Assembly: GCF_009753715.1 (NCBI RefSeq)
Contig: NZ_WQMS01000013.1
Location: forward strand, 1 to 64,000
Source: Sphingomonas horti
GTDB taxonomy: Bacteria; Pseudomonadota; Alphaproteobacteria; Sphingomonadales; Sphingomonadaceae
Reading direction: 5' to 3'
DNA length: 64,000 nucleotides
The position numbers and the translations under genes were made by a program. The notes below the pieces were generated by a model. That model made no database searches, had not been told where the DNA came from, and saw nothing but the letters and a program-made list of their open reading frames with translations. How positions within the stretch are numbered: position 1 is the first letter of the stretch; each line of letters opens with the position of its first letter. Shown here piece after piece: positions 1 to 10,631 of this stretch.

Positions 1-120
1 CCTCTCGTGCGTGGACGCTTCGACAGCAACCACACTTTGGCACTCAGATGCCGGGAGCGGGAGCCATCCACCCCATCTGCTTTCCATCGGGGCCATCCGA
101 TCAGCGTCCGCTTCTCCCAA

Positions 121-151
121 ACGAAAAGGGCGGCTCCTTTCGGAACCGCCC
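121..151 (-). terminator. Rho-independent terminator of the lipoprotein gene
   Basis: On the minus strand a 10-bp stem (GGGCGGTTCC / GGAGCCGCCC, one G-U pair, GAAA loop) is followed by TTTTCGTTT. It lies about 25 bp past the stop codon at 177, where a terminator for that gene would be expected. Confidence 0.8.
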
Positions 152-176
152 TTCGAAAGCTTGAAGCAGCGAAAGC

Positions 177-464
177 TTACTTCTTCGCGGCAGCCGCGTT
201 GGCTTCGGCAGCGTTGACGGCAACGTTGTTGTCGCCCGCTTCCTTGGCAGCGTCGGCAGCGGCCGAGGCGTTGTCGGCGGCGTTCTCGAGCGCGTTCTCG
301 GTCGTCGCGTTGGTCGCGTTGTCGGCAGCCGCTTCGAGGTTGTCGGCGGTGTTCTCCAGCGCCGCAGCGGTGTTGTCCGAGGCGTTCTCGGCCGGAGTGC
401 TCTTATTGCAAGCAGCCAGCGAGATCAGGCCGGCGGCAGCAGCAACAACGATCAGCTTCTTCAT
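177..464 (-). CDS. Small Ala/Asn-rich outer-membrane lipoprotein
   Basis: A 95-residue predicted lipoprotein of unknown function. It begins with MKK and a hydrophobic stretch ending in the lipobox LAAC, so Cys19 would be lipidated. The next residue is Asn, not Asp, so outer-membrane sorting is expected. The mature part is almost entirely Ala, Asn, Glu and Asp in an irregular heptad-like pattern (repeated AADNA, ENA), suggesting an extended or helical low-complexity domain. I chose the ATG at 464 because an upstream extension would bury the signal peptide. The gene is monocistronic, with a clear sigma-70-like promoter (521-548) and a terminator (121-151). Such short Ala-rich lipoproteins are common in sphingomonads, but I know of no assigned role. 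Confidence 0.85.
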   Translation of the reverse strand: MKKLIVVAAAAGLISLAACNKSTPAENASDNTAAALENTADNLEAAADNATNATTENALENAADNASAAADAAKEAGDNNVAVNAAEANAAAAKK

Positions 465-520
465 TCCTGTGCTCCCCAAGGGAAATAACGTGCGCCCGGC
501 CCGTTGCCGTCGCGGACGCG

Positions 521-548
521 TAATTAGCGGCAAGCGAGACTTAGTCAA
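521..548 (-). promoter_or_regulatory. Sigma-70-type promoter of the lipoprotein gene
   Basis: Minus strand TTGACT-N16-TAATTA (-35 at 543-548, -10 at 521-526), about 50 bp upstream of the ATG at 464. It is one of the most canonical promoters in this GC-rich window. Confidence 0.65.
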
Positions 549-563
549 ACTGTTTCAGTAGAG

Positions 564-1928
564 TTACTCCCGAGCGCCGGCCACGAGCGTCTCCGGGGCG
601 TTCGCGACGATCGCCAGCATAGCGGTCCAGGCGGCGACATTCTGCGCCAGTTGGGCGGGATCGATCTTGTCGAGCGTGTCGTCCGCCGTGTGGTGGATGT
701 CGAAATAGCGCGAGCCGTCCTGGTCGAGGTCGATGCCGTTGGTGCCGGCGCGCACCCACGGCCCGAGATCGGCGCCTGCGCTGGCGCTGCCCGATCCCTT
801 GGCGATGCCCAGCGGCGAGAGCGCTGCTTCCAGGCGTCCGACCAGCGGCGCGGCCGCGGGATTGAGCTTGGTCTCGAATCGCCAGACCCGGTCCGCGCCG
901 AAATCGGATTCGCCCACCGCGGCATGCGGCTCGGCCTTGTGCCGCTCGAAATAGGCGCGGCCGCCAAGCCCGCCGATCTCCTCGCTGCCGAACCAGATCA
1001 CGCGGATCGTGCGGCGCGGCCGCCCTGCGTCCATGATCTGCTTGGCGGCGGCGGCGGTGATGGCGACGCCCGAGGCATCGTCGATCGCGCCGGTGCCGAG
1101 GTCCCAGCTGTCGAGATGGCCGCCGATCGCGACGATGCCGGCCGACGGATCGCTGCCCGGCACCTCGGCGATGACGTTGCCGGATTGGCGCGGCCCGACC
1201 GCGCGCGGCGTGATGACGAGGCGGAGCGTCATCGGCTTGCCGTCAGCGACGATGCGCTCGATCTGGTCGGCATCGGGGTTCGACAGCGCGGCGGCGGCGA
1301 TCGGCGTGACACCCGGTTCGAAATTGGTGGTGCCGGTGTGGGGCACGCGGTGGCTGTCGGTGCCGAGCCCCCGGATCACGATCGCCAGCGCGCCTTTCTG
1401 CGACGCGATGCTGGGCGCGGAGCGGCGGACCGCACCGAAATAGCCGTAGCTCGACCCGTCCTGCGTCGCGCGCATTTCGTTGCCGACATAGACGATCTTG
1501 CCCTTGACCTGATCGGCGGGCGCGGCCTGGAGGGCGGCGACGTTCGGGAAGGCGACAAGCGGCGCCTCGACGCCCTGGGGCGGGGTCGCGCCGCTATAGC
1601 CGAGCGCGGTCAGCGCCACCGGCTGCGGGTATGGCGCGACGATAGCGCCGCGCTCCTCGCCGCGTTCCCAGCCGGGAATGTCGAAGGTCTCGATGCGGAC
1701 GTTCTTGAAACCCAGGCTTTTCAGCTTCTGCACGGCCCAGTCGCGGGCACGCGCTTCCTCTGGGCTGCCGGCGAGGCGCGGCCCGATCTCCGTCGTCAGG
1801 CCTTCGGTGATCTTCCAGGCGGTGTCGTCCTTCAACGCCGCGTCGCGCAGCTTGGCGGGATCGTGCGGCGGCGCCGCCGCGACCAGGAGAAAGGGAAGGG
1901 CGAGGAGTGCGAGCCGTTGTATTTGCAT
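564..1928 (-). CDS. Secreted M28-family zinc metallopeptidase
   Basis: A 454-residue exported aminopeptidase-like protein. Residues 1-19 form a signal peptide ending AAA. A protease-associated (PA) type insert occupies roughly 120-240. The M28 catalytic core starts near 250 with the metal ligands in order: H271 and D273 (GGHLDSWD), bridging D283/D284 (AIDDASG), the Glu pair E316-E317 (GSEE), D342 (ESDFG) and H412/H413 (IHHTADD). The complete ligand set argues for an active two-zinc peptidase that trims peptides in the periplasm. Length fits secreted M28 enzymes of the carboxypeptidase Q type. Its exact substrate cannot be told from sequence. It lies divergent from ettA. Confidence 0.9.
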   Translation of the reverse strand: MQIQRLALLALPFLLVAAAPPHDPAKLRDAALKDDTAWKITEGLTTEIGPRLAGSPEEARARDWAVQKLKSLGFKNVRIETFDIPGWERGEERGAIVAPYPQPVALTALGYSGATPPQGVEAPLVAFPNVAALQAAPADQVKGKIVYVGNEMRATQDGSSYGYFGAVRRSAPSIASQKGALAIVIRGLGTDSHRVPHTGTTNFEPGVTPIAAAALSNPDADQIERIVADGKPMTLRLVITPRAVGPRQSGNVIAEVPGSDPSAGIVAIGGHLDSWDLGTGAIDDASGVAITAAAAKQIMDAGRPRRTIRVIWFGSEEIGGLGGRAYFERHKAEPHAAVGESDFGADRVWRFETKLNPAAAPLVGRLEAALSPLGIAKGSGSASAGADLGPWVRAGTNGIDLDQDGSRYFDIHHTADDTLDKIDPAQLAQNVAAWTAMLAIVANAPETLVAGARE

Positions 1929-2032
1929 GGGTGTGCCCTACCTACCGGAACACGCGTTTGCCAAGCCCCGGCGCCTTGCGCTACGGGCGCGCGCAATCCT
2001 CAACGACAATCGAACACCGGAGACCGTGGCCG

Positions 2033-3712
<1,680 letters not shown>

Positions 3713-3762
3713 GAACCCTCGGCTCCGCCGCTCGTTCTGTTCCTTAATGACAGGAGCAGGAC

Positions 3763-5076
3763 ATGGCGGAACTGGAAGTGCAGGCGCGGAGTGCCGCCGA
3801 GCTGATTGCCCGCGCGGCCGAGCCGCTGCCGGAAATTGACGATCCGGCGTTCGGCACCTTCTTCGACCGGTTCGGCGAGGCGCGGGTCGTCTGCCTTGGA
3901 GAGGCGAGTCACGGGACGTCGGAATTCTACCGCGCGCGGGCGGCGATCACGAAAGCGTTGATCGAGCGGCACGGCTTCACGATGGTGGCGGTCGAGGCGG
4001 ACTGGCCCGACGCGGCAGTGATCGACCGGATCGTGCGGGACAAGCCGGCATCCCCGGAGGCCGAGGCGCCGTTCAAGCGTTTCCCGACCTGGATGTGGCG
4101 CAACGCCGAGTTCGCGGCCTTCGTCGAATGGCTGCGCGACCATAATCGGGCCGACGGAAAGGTCAGCTTCCACGGCCTCGACCTCTACAACATGAATGGC
4201 TCGATCGGGGCGGTGATCGGCTATCTCGATCGTGTCGACCCGGAGGCGGCTGCGGACGCGCGGCGGCGTTATGGCTGTCTGAAGCCGTGGAAGGAGGAGC
4301 CGGCGATCTACGGCCGGATCGCGCTCAGCGAAGGCTATGGCCGGTGCGAGAAGGCCGTCGTGCAGACGCTGCGCGACCTGTTCGCCAGGCAGCAAGCCTA
4401 TGTCGACGGCGATCCGGACGCGTTCATCGATGCTGCCCAGAATGCGCGGCTGGTCGCCAATGCCGAGGCCTATTACCGCGCCATGTACCACGGCTCGGCA
4501 GCGAGCTGGAACCTGCGTGACGAGCATATGGCCGACACGCTGGAACTGCTGTTGCGCTGGAAGGGACCGGACGCAAAGGCGGTCGTCTGGGCGCACAACA
4601 GCCATATCGGCGACGCGCGCTTTACCGACATGGGGCAGGGACGGGAGGAGCTGAACCTGGGGCAGCTGGTGCGCGAGGCGCACGGCGACAAGGCGCGGCT
4701 GATCGGCTTTGGGACCCACGCCGGCACGGTCGCGGCGGCGGACGACTGGGACGCGCCGATGAAGATCAAGCAGGTCAATCCGTCCCGTCCGGACAGCTAC
4801 GAGCGGCTGATGCACGACAGCGGACAGGAGCGGTTCCTGCTCGATCTCCGCGACGGCGAGCACTCCGAGGTCCGCGAGGCGCTGATGGAGGAGCGGCTGG
4901 AGCGCTATATCGGCGTGATCTATCGGCCTGCGACCGAGCGCTGGAGCCATTATTCCGAAGCGACGCTGCCAAAGCAGTATGACGCGTTCATCTGGTTCGA
5001 CCGAACGCAGGCGGTCACGCCGCTGCCCGGGCCCGAGGAGCACGGCGCCGACGAAACCTGGCCGTTCGGGCTCTAG
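3763..5076 (+). CDS. Erythromycin esterase family protein
   Basis: A 437-residue protein of the erythromycin esterase (Ere) / succinoglycan biosynthesis-like family. The N-terminal motif GEASHGTSEF places E47 and H50 at the family catalytic positions. E79 in VAVEADWPD and the later WAHNSHIGDAR motif match the other conserved acidic and His sites. Ere enzymes hydrolyse the macrolactone ring, but most chromosomal members have unknown substrates. Nothing here (no mobile DNA, ordinary composition) suggests an acquired resistance gene. There is no signal peptide, so it is cytoplasmic. AGGAG lies just ahead of the ATG. It follows ettA by 50 bp and radA follows it by 32 bp. Confidence 0.85.
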   Translation: MAELEVQARSAAELIARAAEPLPEIDDPAFGTFFDRFGEARVVCLGEASHGTSEFYRARAAITKALIERHGFTMVAVEADWPDAAVIDRIVRDKPASPEAEAPFKRFPTWMWRNAEFAAFVEWLRDHNRADGKVSFHGLDLYNMNGSIGAVIGYLDRVDPEAAADARRRYGCLKPWKEEPAIYGRIALSEGYGRCEKAVVQTLRDLFARQQAYVDGDPDAFIDAAQNARLVANAEAYYRAMYHGSAASWNLRDEHMADTLELLLRWKGPDAKAVVWAHNSHIGDARFTDMGQGREELNLGQLVREAHGDKARLIGFGTHAGTVAAADDWDAPMKIKQVNPSRPDSYERLMHDSGQERFLLDLRDGEHSEVREALMEERLERYIGVIYRPATERWSHYSEATLPKQYDAFIWFDRTQAVTPLPGPEEHGADETWPFGL

Positions 5077-5108
5077 CGCCGGTCGCCTTTTGTTCCTAAG
5101 CTTGGGCC

Positions 5109-6476
5109 ATGGCCAAGCCCCAGAAGCGTTATGTCTGCCAGGTCTGCGGATCGGTTTCGCCGAAATGGGCGGGGCAGTGCGGCGACTGCCAGGAATGGAA
5201 CAGCCTGGTCGAGGATGCTGGGGCCGTGGTGACGCCGTTCCAGGCGCGGCACAATCTCCAGTCCGGCGGGCGGGCGATCGAGCTGGTCGGGCTCAATGCC
5301 GACGTGTCGCTGCCGGCGCGGATGCCGACCGGGATCGCAGAGCTGGACCGGGCGCTGGGCGGCGGCTTCGTGGCAGGTTCGGCGACACTGATCGGCGGCG
5401 ACCCCGGCATCGGCAAGTCGACGCTGCTGCTGCAGGCGACGGCGAAACTGGCGGGAGCGGGCAAGGCGGTCGCTTATGTCTCGGGCGAAGAAGCGGCCGA
5501 CCAGGTGCGGCTGCGCGCGCGTCGACTCGGGCTGGGCAGTGCGCCGGTGCAGCTCGCCGCCGCGACATCGGTGCGCGACATCCTGACGACGCTGCAGGGC
5601 GCGGTGCCCGACCTGCTTGTGATCGATTCGATCCAGACCATGCATTCGGACCTGATCGAAGGCGCGCCGGGCACGGTCAGCCAGGTGCGCGCTTCGGCCG
5701 GCGAGCTGATCCGCTTCGCCAAGGAGCGCGGCACGGCGGTGGTGCTGGTCGGGCACGTCACCAAGGACGGGTCGATCGCGGGTCCGCGCGTGCTGGAGCA
5801 TATGGTCGACACCGTGCTCAGCTTCGAAGGCGAGCGCAGCCACCAATATCGTATCCTGCGCGCGATCAAGAACCGGTTCGGCGGCACCGACGAGATCGGC
5901 GTGTTCGCGATGGGCGAGCTGGGGCTGGACGAGGTCTCCAACCCCTCCGCCTTGTTCCTGACGCACCGTGACGAGACGGTGAGCGGCGCGATCGTGTTTC
6001 CGGCGCTGGAAGGCACGCGGCCGGTGCTGGTCGAGATCCAGGCGCTGACGGTGCGGCTGGCGAGCGGGGCTACGCCGCGGCGGGCCGTCGTGGGCTGGGA
6101 TGCGGGGCGGCTGGCGATGATCCTGGCGGTATTGGAGGCGCGGTGCGGGCTCAGCTTCTCCAGCGCCGAAGTCTATCTGAACGTCGCGGGCGGCTACCGC
6201 GTGTCCGATCCCGCCGCCGACATGGCCGTCGCTGCTGCGCTGGTGTCGGCGCTGACGGAGCGGCCGCTGCCGTCAGATGCGGTCGCGTTCGGCGAGGTCG
6301 CTCTATCCGGCGAGCTACGCCCGGTCGCGCACGGCGCCTTGCGATTGAAGGAAGCGGCAAAGCTCGGCTTCGAGCGGGCGCTGGTCCCGTCCAGCCTGAA
6401 GGACAGCGCCGGCGTGCGGCTTTCGGGCTTTGCCCGGCTGGGCGCGCTCGTTGACCATCTCCTCGGGCGCGGTTAG
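5109..6476 (+). CDS. radA: DNA repair protein RadA (Sms)
   Basis: A 455-residue DnaB-like/RecA-like ATPase that promotes branch migration of recombination intermediates. All family landmarks are present: a four-Cys zinc finger (C10, C13, C24, C27), Walker A GGDPGIGKST at 96-105, the RadA-specific KNRFG motif at 254-258, and a C-terminal Lon-protease-like domain with no proteolytic role. Length matches the family. It is separated from cvpA by 10 bp, so the two are probably co-transcribed. Confidence 0.97.
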   Translation: MAKPQKRYVCQVCGSVSPKWAGQCGDCQEWNSLVEDAGAVVTPFQARHNLQSGGRAIELVGLNADVSLPARMPTGIAELDRALGGGFVAGSATLIGGDPGIGKSTLLLQATAKLAGAGKAVAYVSGEEAADQVRLRARRLGLGSAPVQLAAATSVRDILTTLQGAVPDLLVIDSIQTMHSDLIEGAPGTVSQVRASAGELIRFAKERGTAVVLVGHVTKDGSIAGPRVLEHMVDTVLSFEGERSHQYRILRAIKNRFGGTDEIGVFAMGELGLDEVSNPSALFLTHRDETVSGAIVFPALEGTRPVLVEIQALTVRLASGATPRRAVVGWDAGRLAMILAVLEARCGLSFSSAEVYLNVAGGYRVSDPAADMAVAAALVSALTERPLPSDAVAFGEVALSGELRPVAHGALRLKEAAKLGFERALVPSSLKDSAGVRLSGFARLGALVDHLLGRG

Positions 6477-6486
6477 CCACCCCGGC

Positions 6487-7017
6487 ATGACCGCTCTGGA
6501 TGTCGTTGCGCTGGTATTGATGGGCGGAGGCGCGGTGTTGGGCGCGCTGCGCGGCTTCGTGCACGAGGCATTGTCGTTGATCGCCTGGGTGCTCGCCGTG
6601 ATGGCGGTGACCTTCTTCCACACGCCGGTGATGGACGCCCTGTCTGGTCCGATCGGGTCGCCGTCCGGCGCCGCGGTCGCGGCCGTGGTGCTGCTGTTCG
6701 GCGGAACCTTCATCGTCGGGCGGCTGCTCGCGCGCGCGCTCGGCAAGCGGACGCGGCAGTCGGTGCTGGGCCCCGTCGACCGCGTGCTCGGGTTCGGGTT
6801 CGGCTTCGTCAAGGGGCTGATCCTGGCGGCGCTGCTGTTTCTGCTGGCGACGCTGGTGATCGATACGGTGCGCGGCGGCCCGGCGCACCGGCCCGACTGG
6901 GTGCGCAAGGCGCGGACCTATTCGCTTATGAGCGCGACCAGCCGGGCGATGGTCGACTATATGAACCAGCGGCGCGGCGCGCTTCGCGAGGCCGACAACG
7001 GCAGCGCCGGGCCATGA
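6487..7017 (+). CDS. cvpA: CvpA family inner-membrane protein
   Basis: A 176-residue membrane protein with about four hydrophobic segments (from the N-terminus to roughly residue 145) and a short soluble tail. It starts MTALDVVALVL, followed by a helix with GALRGFVHE, the typical CvpA N-terminal signature. CvpA proteins are needed for colicin V production in E. coli and for envelope homeostasis elsewhere; the molecular activity is unknown. The ATG at 6487 was chosen because longer versions overlap the end of radA and add a polar leader. Its stop overlaps the next start by 4 bp (ATGA), indicating translational coupling. Confidence 0.88.
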   Translation: MTALDVVALVLMGGGAVLGALRGFVHEALSLIAWVLAVMAVTFFHTPVMDALSGPIGSPSGAAVAAVVLLFGGTFIVGRLLARALGKRTRQSVLGPVDRVLGFGFGFVKGLILAALLFLLATLVIDTVRGGPAHRPDWVRKARTYSLMSATSRAMVDYMNQRRGALREADNGSAGP

Positions 7018-7439
7018 ACGCACCGCTCTACGACGCGGCGCTGCTGCGGCTGGCGACCACGATCCCCCATCTGGGGCGGTTGCCCGATCCGCAAGGCTCC
7101 GCCGACAAAAGGTCCGCGACATGCGGCAGCCGCGTCGTCGCCGACGTGGTGCTGGACGCAGGCGGACGGATCGCCGCGCTGGGGCTGGAGGTGTCGGCCT
7201 GCGCGCTGGGGCAGGCATCGGCCAACCTGATGGCCTCGCATGCGATCGGGCGGACGCCGGAGGAGCTGGCGGCCGCTCGCGACGCGCTGGCGGCGTGGCT
7301 GGCAGGGGAGCGGGACGAGCCGGGCGACTGGCCCGACCTGAACCGGCTTGAGCGTGCGCTGCCGCACCGCGGACGGCATCCGGCGATCCGGCTGCCGTTT
7401 GAAGCCGCCGCCGAAGCGGCCGAGCGCGCGCGCGGCTGA
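7014..7439 (+). CDS. IscU/SufU/NifU-N-like iron-sulfur scaffold protein
   Basis: A 141-residue protein related to U-type Fe-S cluster scaffolds. Cys37 (ATCGS) and Cys63 (SACALGQAS) align with the first two cluster-ligating cysteines. The third ligand position, usually Cys in an RxxC context, is His122 here (GRHPAI). There are no other cysteines near it, so cluster binding would have to be altered or lost. It is coupled to cvpA upstream (ATGA) and overlaps the next gene by one base (TGATG). No other Isc or Suf gene is nearby, so a specialised or accessory role is likely. Confidence 0.75.
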   Translation: MNAPLYDAALLRLATTIPHLGRLPDPQGSADKRSATCGSRVVADVVLDAGGRIAALGLEVSACALGQASANLMASHAIGRTPEELAAARDALAAWLAGERDEPGDWPDLNRLERALPHRGRHPAIRLPFEAAAEAAERARG

Positions 7440-9229
7440 TGGAGGCGCACGGACCCGGATCGCTGCTGCGCGACGGGTTCGTGATGCTGGGTGCGGCGCT
7501 GGTGCTGGTGCTGGTGTTCCGGCGACTGGGGCTCGGCGCGACGCTCGGCTATCTGATCAGCGGCGTGATCATCGGTCCGCATGGGCTCGGACTGGTCGGC
7601 GACCCACAGGCCAAGCTCGGCATCGCCGAGATCGGCATAGCGCTGCTGCTGTTCCTGGTCGGGCTGGAGCTGTCGCCGCGTCGGCTGTGGCGATTGCGGA
7701 ACGACATCTTCGGCTTCGGCCTGGCGCAGGTGGTGCTGTGCGGGCTGGCGCTGGCGGCGTTCGTCTATGCGGTGACGCCACTGACGACGGAAGCGGCGCT
7801 GGCGATCGGCTTGCCGCTCGCGCTGTCCTCGACCGCGCAGGTACTACCGATGCTGGAGTCCGCCGGCCGGCTGCGAACGCCGTTCGGCCAGCGCGCCTTT
7901 TCGGTGCTGCTGCTGCAGGACCTGTCAATCGTGCCGCTGATCACGATCGTCGCGGCGATGTCGCGGGCGCCCGACGCGGCCAGCGCGCCGCCCGGATGGC
8001 TGCTTGCGCTCTATACCGTGGGCGCAGTGATCGGCCTGGTGCTGGCCGGCCGGTTCATCCTGAACCCGCTGTTCCGCCTGATCGGAGGGCTCGGCGAGCG
8101 CGAGCTGTTCGTCGCGGCTGGGCTGTTCGCGGTGCTGGCGAGCGCGGCGGTGATGGAGTCGCTTGGGCTTTCAACCGCGCTCGGCGCGTTCGTGGCCGGC
8201 GTGATGCTGGCCGACTCGCCTTACCGGCACGAGCTGGAAGCCGATGTCGACCCGTTCAGGTCGATCCTGCTTGGCCTGTTCTTCATCGCGGTCGGCATGC
8301 TGCTCGACCTGCAGGCGATTGCCGATCGGCCGCTGTTCGTTATCGCGATCGCCGCCGGGCTGGTCGCGATCAAGGCCGCGATCATCCTGGGGCTCGCGCG
8401 GCGGTTCGGACAGGAATGGCGCACTGCGCTGGCGACCGGCCTCCTGTTGAGCCAGGGGGGCGAGTTCGGCTTCGTCCTGTTCGCGCAGGCGCAGCGCGCG
8501 CTGCTGATCGCGCCCGAGGCAGCGAGCCTGTTCGGCGCGGTGGTGACGCTGTCGATGGCGACGACGCCGTTCCTGATGATGCTGAGCCGCCGCTTCCGCG
8601 AGCCGCCGCCGCGGCAGCGCACCGATCTGGAAGGCCCGCGCAACGACTGCGCGAACGCGATCGTGGTCGGCTGGGGGCGGTTCGGCCAGACGGTCGGCTT
8701 CATGCTGGCGCTGCAGGGCATTTCCGTCACGATCATCGACCGCAAGGCGTCGCAGGTGGACGTGGGGCAGGAGTTCGGCGTCAAGGTCTATTTCGGCGAC
8801 GGTACGCGCGTCGACCTGCTGCGCCAGGCGGGCGCGGAGCAGGCGCAGCTCCTGCTGTTCTGCATCGACGGCGGCACCCTGGACCGCGAAGCGATGGACG
8901 CGATCGCCCACTCCTTTCCCAATGCCCAGATGTTCGTGCGCGCCTTCGACCGGCGCCAGCTGATGCGGCTGAACGGGGCGCCGATCGCTGGGACGGTGCG
9001 CGAAGTCTATGAATCCGCGATCTGCATGGGCAGGATGGCGCTGGCCGCTGTCGAAGTGGACGGCGACGAGATCGATCGTACCGAAGCGCGCTATCGCGAC
9101 GTGGATGCGAAGCGGCTCGCCGCGCAGGCAACGGCGGGCGACCTGCATGCCGGGGAGGAATTGATGGTCCGTCCGAACGAGCCGCCGCCGCCTGGGGAAG
9201 CGATCCCGATTCCGGCGGAGAGCGGCTGA
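7439..9229 (+). CDS. CPA2-family cation:proton antiporter (KefB/KefC-like)
   Basis: A 596-residue membrane protein. The first about 380 residues form the multi-helix Na+/H+ exchanger-type domain, including SGVIIGPHGLGL and LALSSTAQVLPML, as in Kef systems. A soluble RCK/TrkA-N domain follows, with the nucleotide-binding loop VVGWGRFGQTVGFML. The C-terminal about 100 residues are polar and Pro-rich. Kef-type proteins exchange K+ for H+ and protect against electrophiles; the exact ion is not determined here. A second paralogue lies at 27385-29172. One-base overlaps on both sides place it in the radA-DUF423 run. Confidence 0.88.
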   Translation: MEAHGPGSLLRDGFVMLGAALVLVLVFRRLGLGATLGYLISGVIIGPHGLGLVGDPQAKLGIAEIGIALLLFLVGLELSPRRLWRLRNDIFGFGLAQVVLCGLALAAFVYAVTPLTTEAALAIGLPLALSSTAQVLPMLESAGRLRTPFGQRAFSVLLLQDLSIVPLITIVAAMSRAPDAASAPPGWLLALYTVGAVIGLVLAGRFILNPLFRLIGGLGERELFVAAGLFAVLASAAVMESLGLSTALGAFVAGVMLADSPYRHELEADVDPFRSILLGLFFIAVGMLLDLQAIADRPLFVIAIAAGLVAIKAAIILGLARRFGQEWRTALATGLLLSQGGEFGFVLFAQAQRALLIAPEAASLFGAVVTLSMATTPFLMMLSRRFREPPPRQRTDLEGPRNDCANAIVVGWGRFGQTVGFMLALQGISVTIIDRKASQVDVGQEFGVKVYFGDGTRVDLLRQAGAEQAQLLLFCIDGGTLDREAMDAIAHSFPNAQMFVRAFDRRQLMRLNGAPIAGTVREVYESAICMGRMALAAVEVDGDEIDRTEARYRDVDAKRLAAQATAGDLHAGEELMVRPNEPPPPGEAIPIPAESG

Positions 9230-9555
9230 TGCTCTGGCTGATACGGCTGGCGGCGCTGTCCGCCGCGATCGCGATCGCCGCAGGCGCGTTCGGCGCGCAC
9301 CGCTTCGCCGGCAAGGAAGCCGACTGGCTACGGACCGGCGGATTCTACCAACTGGTCCACGCGGTCGCGGTGCTGGCACTCGCCCGCTCCGCGGCGTCGG
9401 CTCCGCTCTGGACGCTGCTCGGCGGCTCGGCGCTGTTCGCGGCGACGCTCTACGCGATGGCCTTCGGCGCGCCGCGCTGGCTGGGCGCGGTCACGCCGGT
9501 GGGCGGCGCGGTGATGATCGCGGCATGGCTCTGGATTGCCTGGTCCGCGCGCTAA
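9229..9555 (+). CDS. DUF423 family small membrane protein (YgdD-like)
   Basis: A 108-residue protein with four predicted hydrophobic helices and the DUF423 hallmark GAFGAHRF in the first loop. Function is unknown. It starts on the TGATG overlap with the antiporter gene, and its stop overlaps the convergent aroB stop by 4 bp, so the two operons meet tail to tail without an intergenic terminator. Confidence 0.85.
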   Translation: MLWLIRLAALSAAIAIAAGAFGAHRFAGKEADWLRTGGFYQLVHAVAVLALARSAASAPLWTLLGGSALFAATLYAMAFGAPRWLGAVTPVGGAVMIAAWLWIAWSAR

Positions 9556-10631
9556 CGTAGCTCGTCCAGGAATGCGGCCACCTCGTCCAGCGCGATCGAC
9601 TTGTCGACGAACGCGGCGCCGATCCCGCGGGCGAGGATGAAGGGGACGCGGCCGCCGGCCTTCTTCTTGTCGTGCGCCATGTGCGCGGCGAGGCGCTCGC
9701 CGGACGCGTCGACGCCTGCGGACACGGCATCGTGCGGCAGGCCGATCCGGCGCAGATGCTCGACGACCCGCGTCGCGTCGGACGGGGGGCAGAGGCCGCG
9801 CGCGGCCGAGAAGCGGAAGGCGAGGCCCATACCGGCAGCGACCGCTTCGCCGTGGAGCAGGGCAGCGCCGAAGCCGGTTTCGGCCTCCAGCGCATGGCCG
9901 AAGGTGTGGCCGAGGTTCAGCAGCGCGCGCCGGTCGGCGGTCTCGCGCTCGTCCTCGGCGACGATGCGGGCCTTGGCGGCGACGCTGTAGGCGATCGCAT
10001 GGGCGCGGGCCGCTGGGTCACCGGCAAGCAGCTCCCCGCCATGATCCTCGCACCAGGCGAAGAAATCGGGGTCTGCGATCAGCCCGTATTTGACGACCTC
10101 GGCATAGCCGGCGCGGAGCTCGCGCGCAGGCAGCGTGTCAAGGACGGCCGGGTCGATCAGCACGAAGCTCGGCTGGTGGAAGGCGCCGACCAGGTTCTTG
10201 CCGGCGCGCGCGTTGATCGCGGTCTTGCCGCCGACCGAGCTGTCGACCTGCGCCAGCAGCGTCGTCGGCACCTGCACGAAGCCGATGCCGCGCTTGACGA
10301 TCGCGGCGGCAAAGCCGGCCAGATCGCCGATCACGCCGCCGCCGAGCGCCACCACATGCTCGCCGCGTTCGACTTCCAGCGCCAGCAGCCGGTCGCACAG
10401 CGCTTCGAGCTGCGTCCAATTCTTGGTGGACTCGCCGGCCGGCAGCACGATCGGGACGAGGTTCGGGTGGCGCAGCCGCGGCAGTTGCGCGGCCGCGACC
10501 GTCTCGTCGGTGACGACGATCAGCCGCTCGCGCGCATAGGGCGCCAGCAGATCGGCGGCGCGGTCGAGCGCGCCGGCTTCGATCAGCACGTCATAGCGGC
10601 GAGCGCCGAGTTCGACGGGGACGATGGTCAT
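9552..10631 (-). CDS. aroB: 3-dehydroquinate synthase
   Basis: A 359-residue enzyme that converts DAHP to 3-dehydroquinate in the shikimate pathway, using NAD+ and a divalent metal. The nucleotide-binding GGGVIGDLAGF motif and the following RGIGFVQVPTTLLAQVDSS block are intact, as are the metal-binding His region HTFGHALE and the C-terminal H-x-K stretch (AHMAHDKKK). The ATG at 10631 overlaps the aroK stop (ATGA), so the two shikimate genes are coupled. Confidence 0.97.
   Translation of the reverse strand: MTIVPVELGARRYDVLIEAGALDRAADLLAPYARERLIVVTDETVAAAQLPRLRHPNLVPIVLPAGESTKNWTQLEALCDRLLALEVERGEHVVALGGGVIGDLAGFAAAIVKRGIGFVQVPTTLLAQVDSSVGGKTAINARAGKNLVGAFHQPSFVLIDPAVLDTLPARELRAGYAEVVKYGLIADPDFFAWCEDHGGELLAGDPAARAHAIAYSVAAKARIVAEDERETADRRALLNLGHTFGHALEAETGFGAALLHGEAVAAGMGLAFRFSAARGLCPPSDATRVVEHLRRIGLPHDAVSAGVDASGERLAAHMAHDKKKAGGRVPFILARGIGAAFVDKSIALDEVAAFLDELR

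Noticed and set aside
11-217. Short plus-strand frame at the left edge
   Set aside because: It spans the lipoprotein gene's terminator and shows no ribosome site, no domain and shadow-like composition.
3713-3762. EcfG-type promoter on the minus strand (GGAAC at about 3740)
   Set aside because: The nearest GTT is 22 bp away, outside the 16-17 bp spacing, and no minus-strand gene starts there.
3763-5076. Acquired macrolide resistance island suggested by the erythromycin-esterase-like gene
   Set aside because: There are no mobile elements, no composition shift and the gene lies between core genes; most chromosomal relatives have no resistance role.
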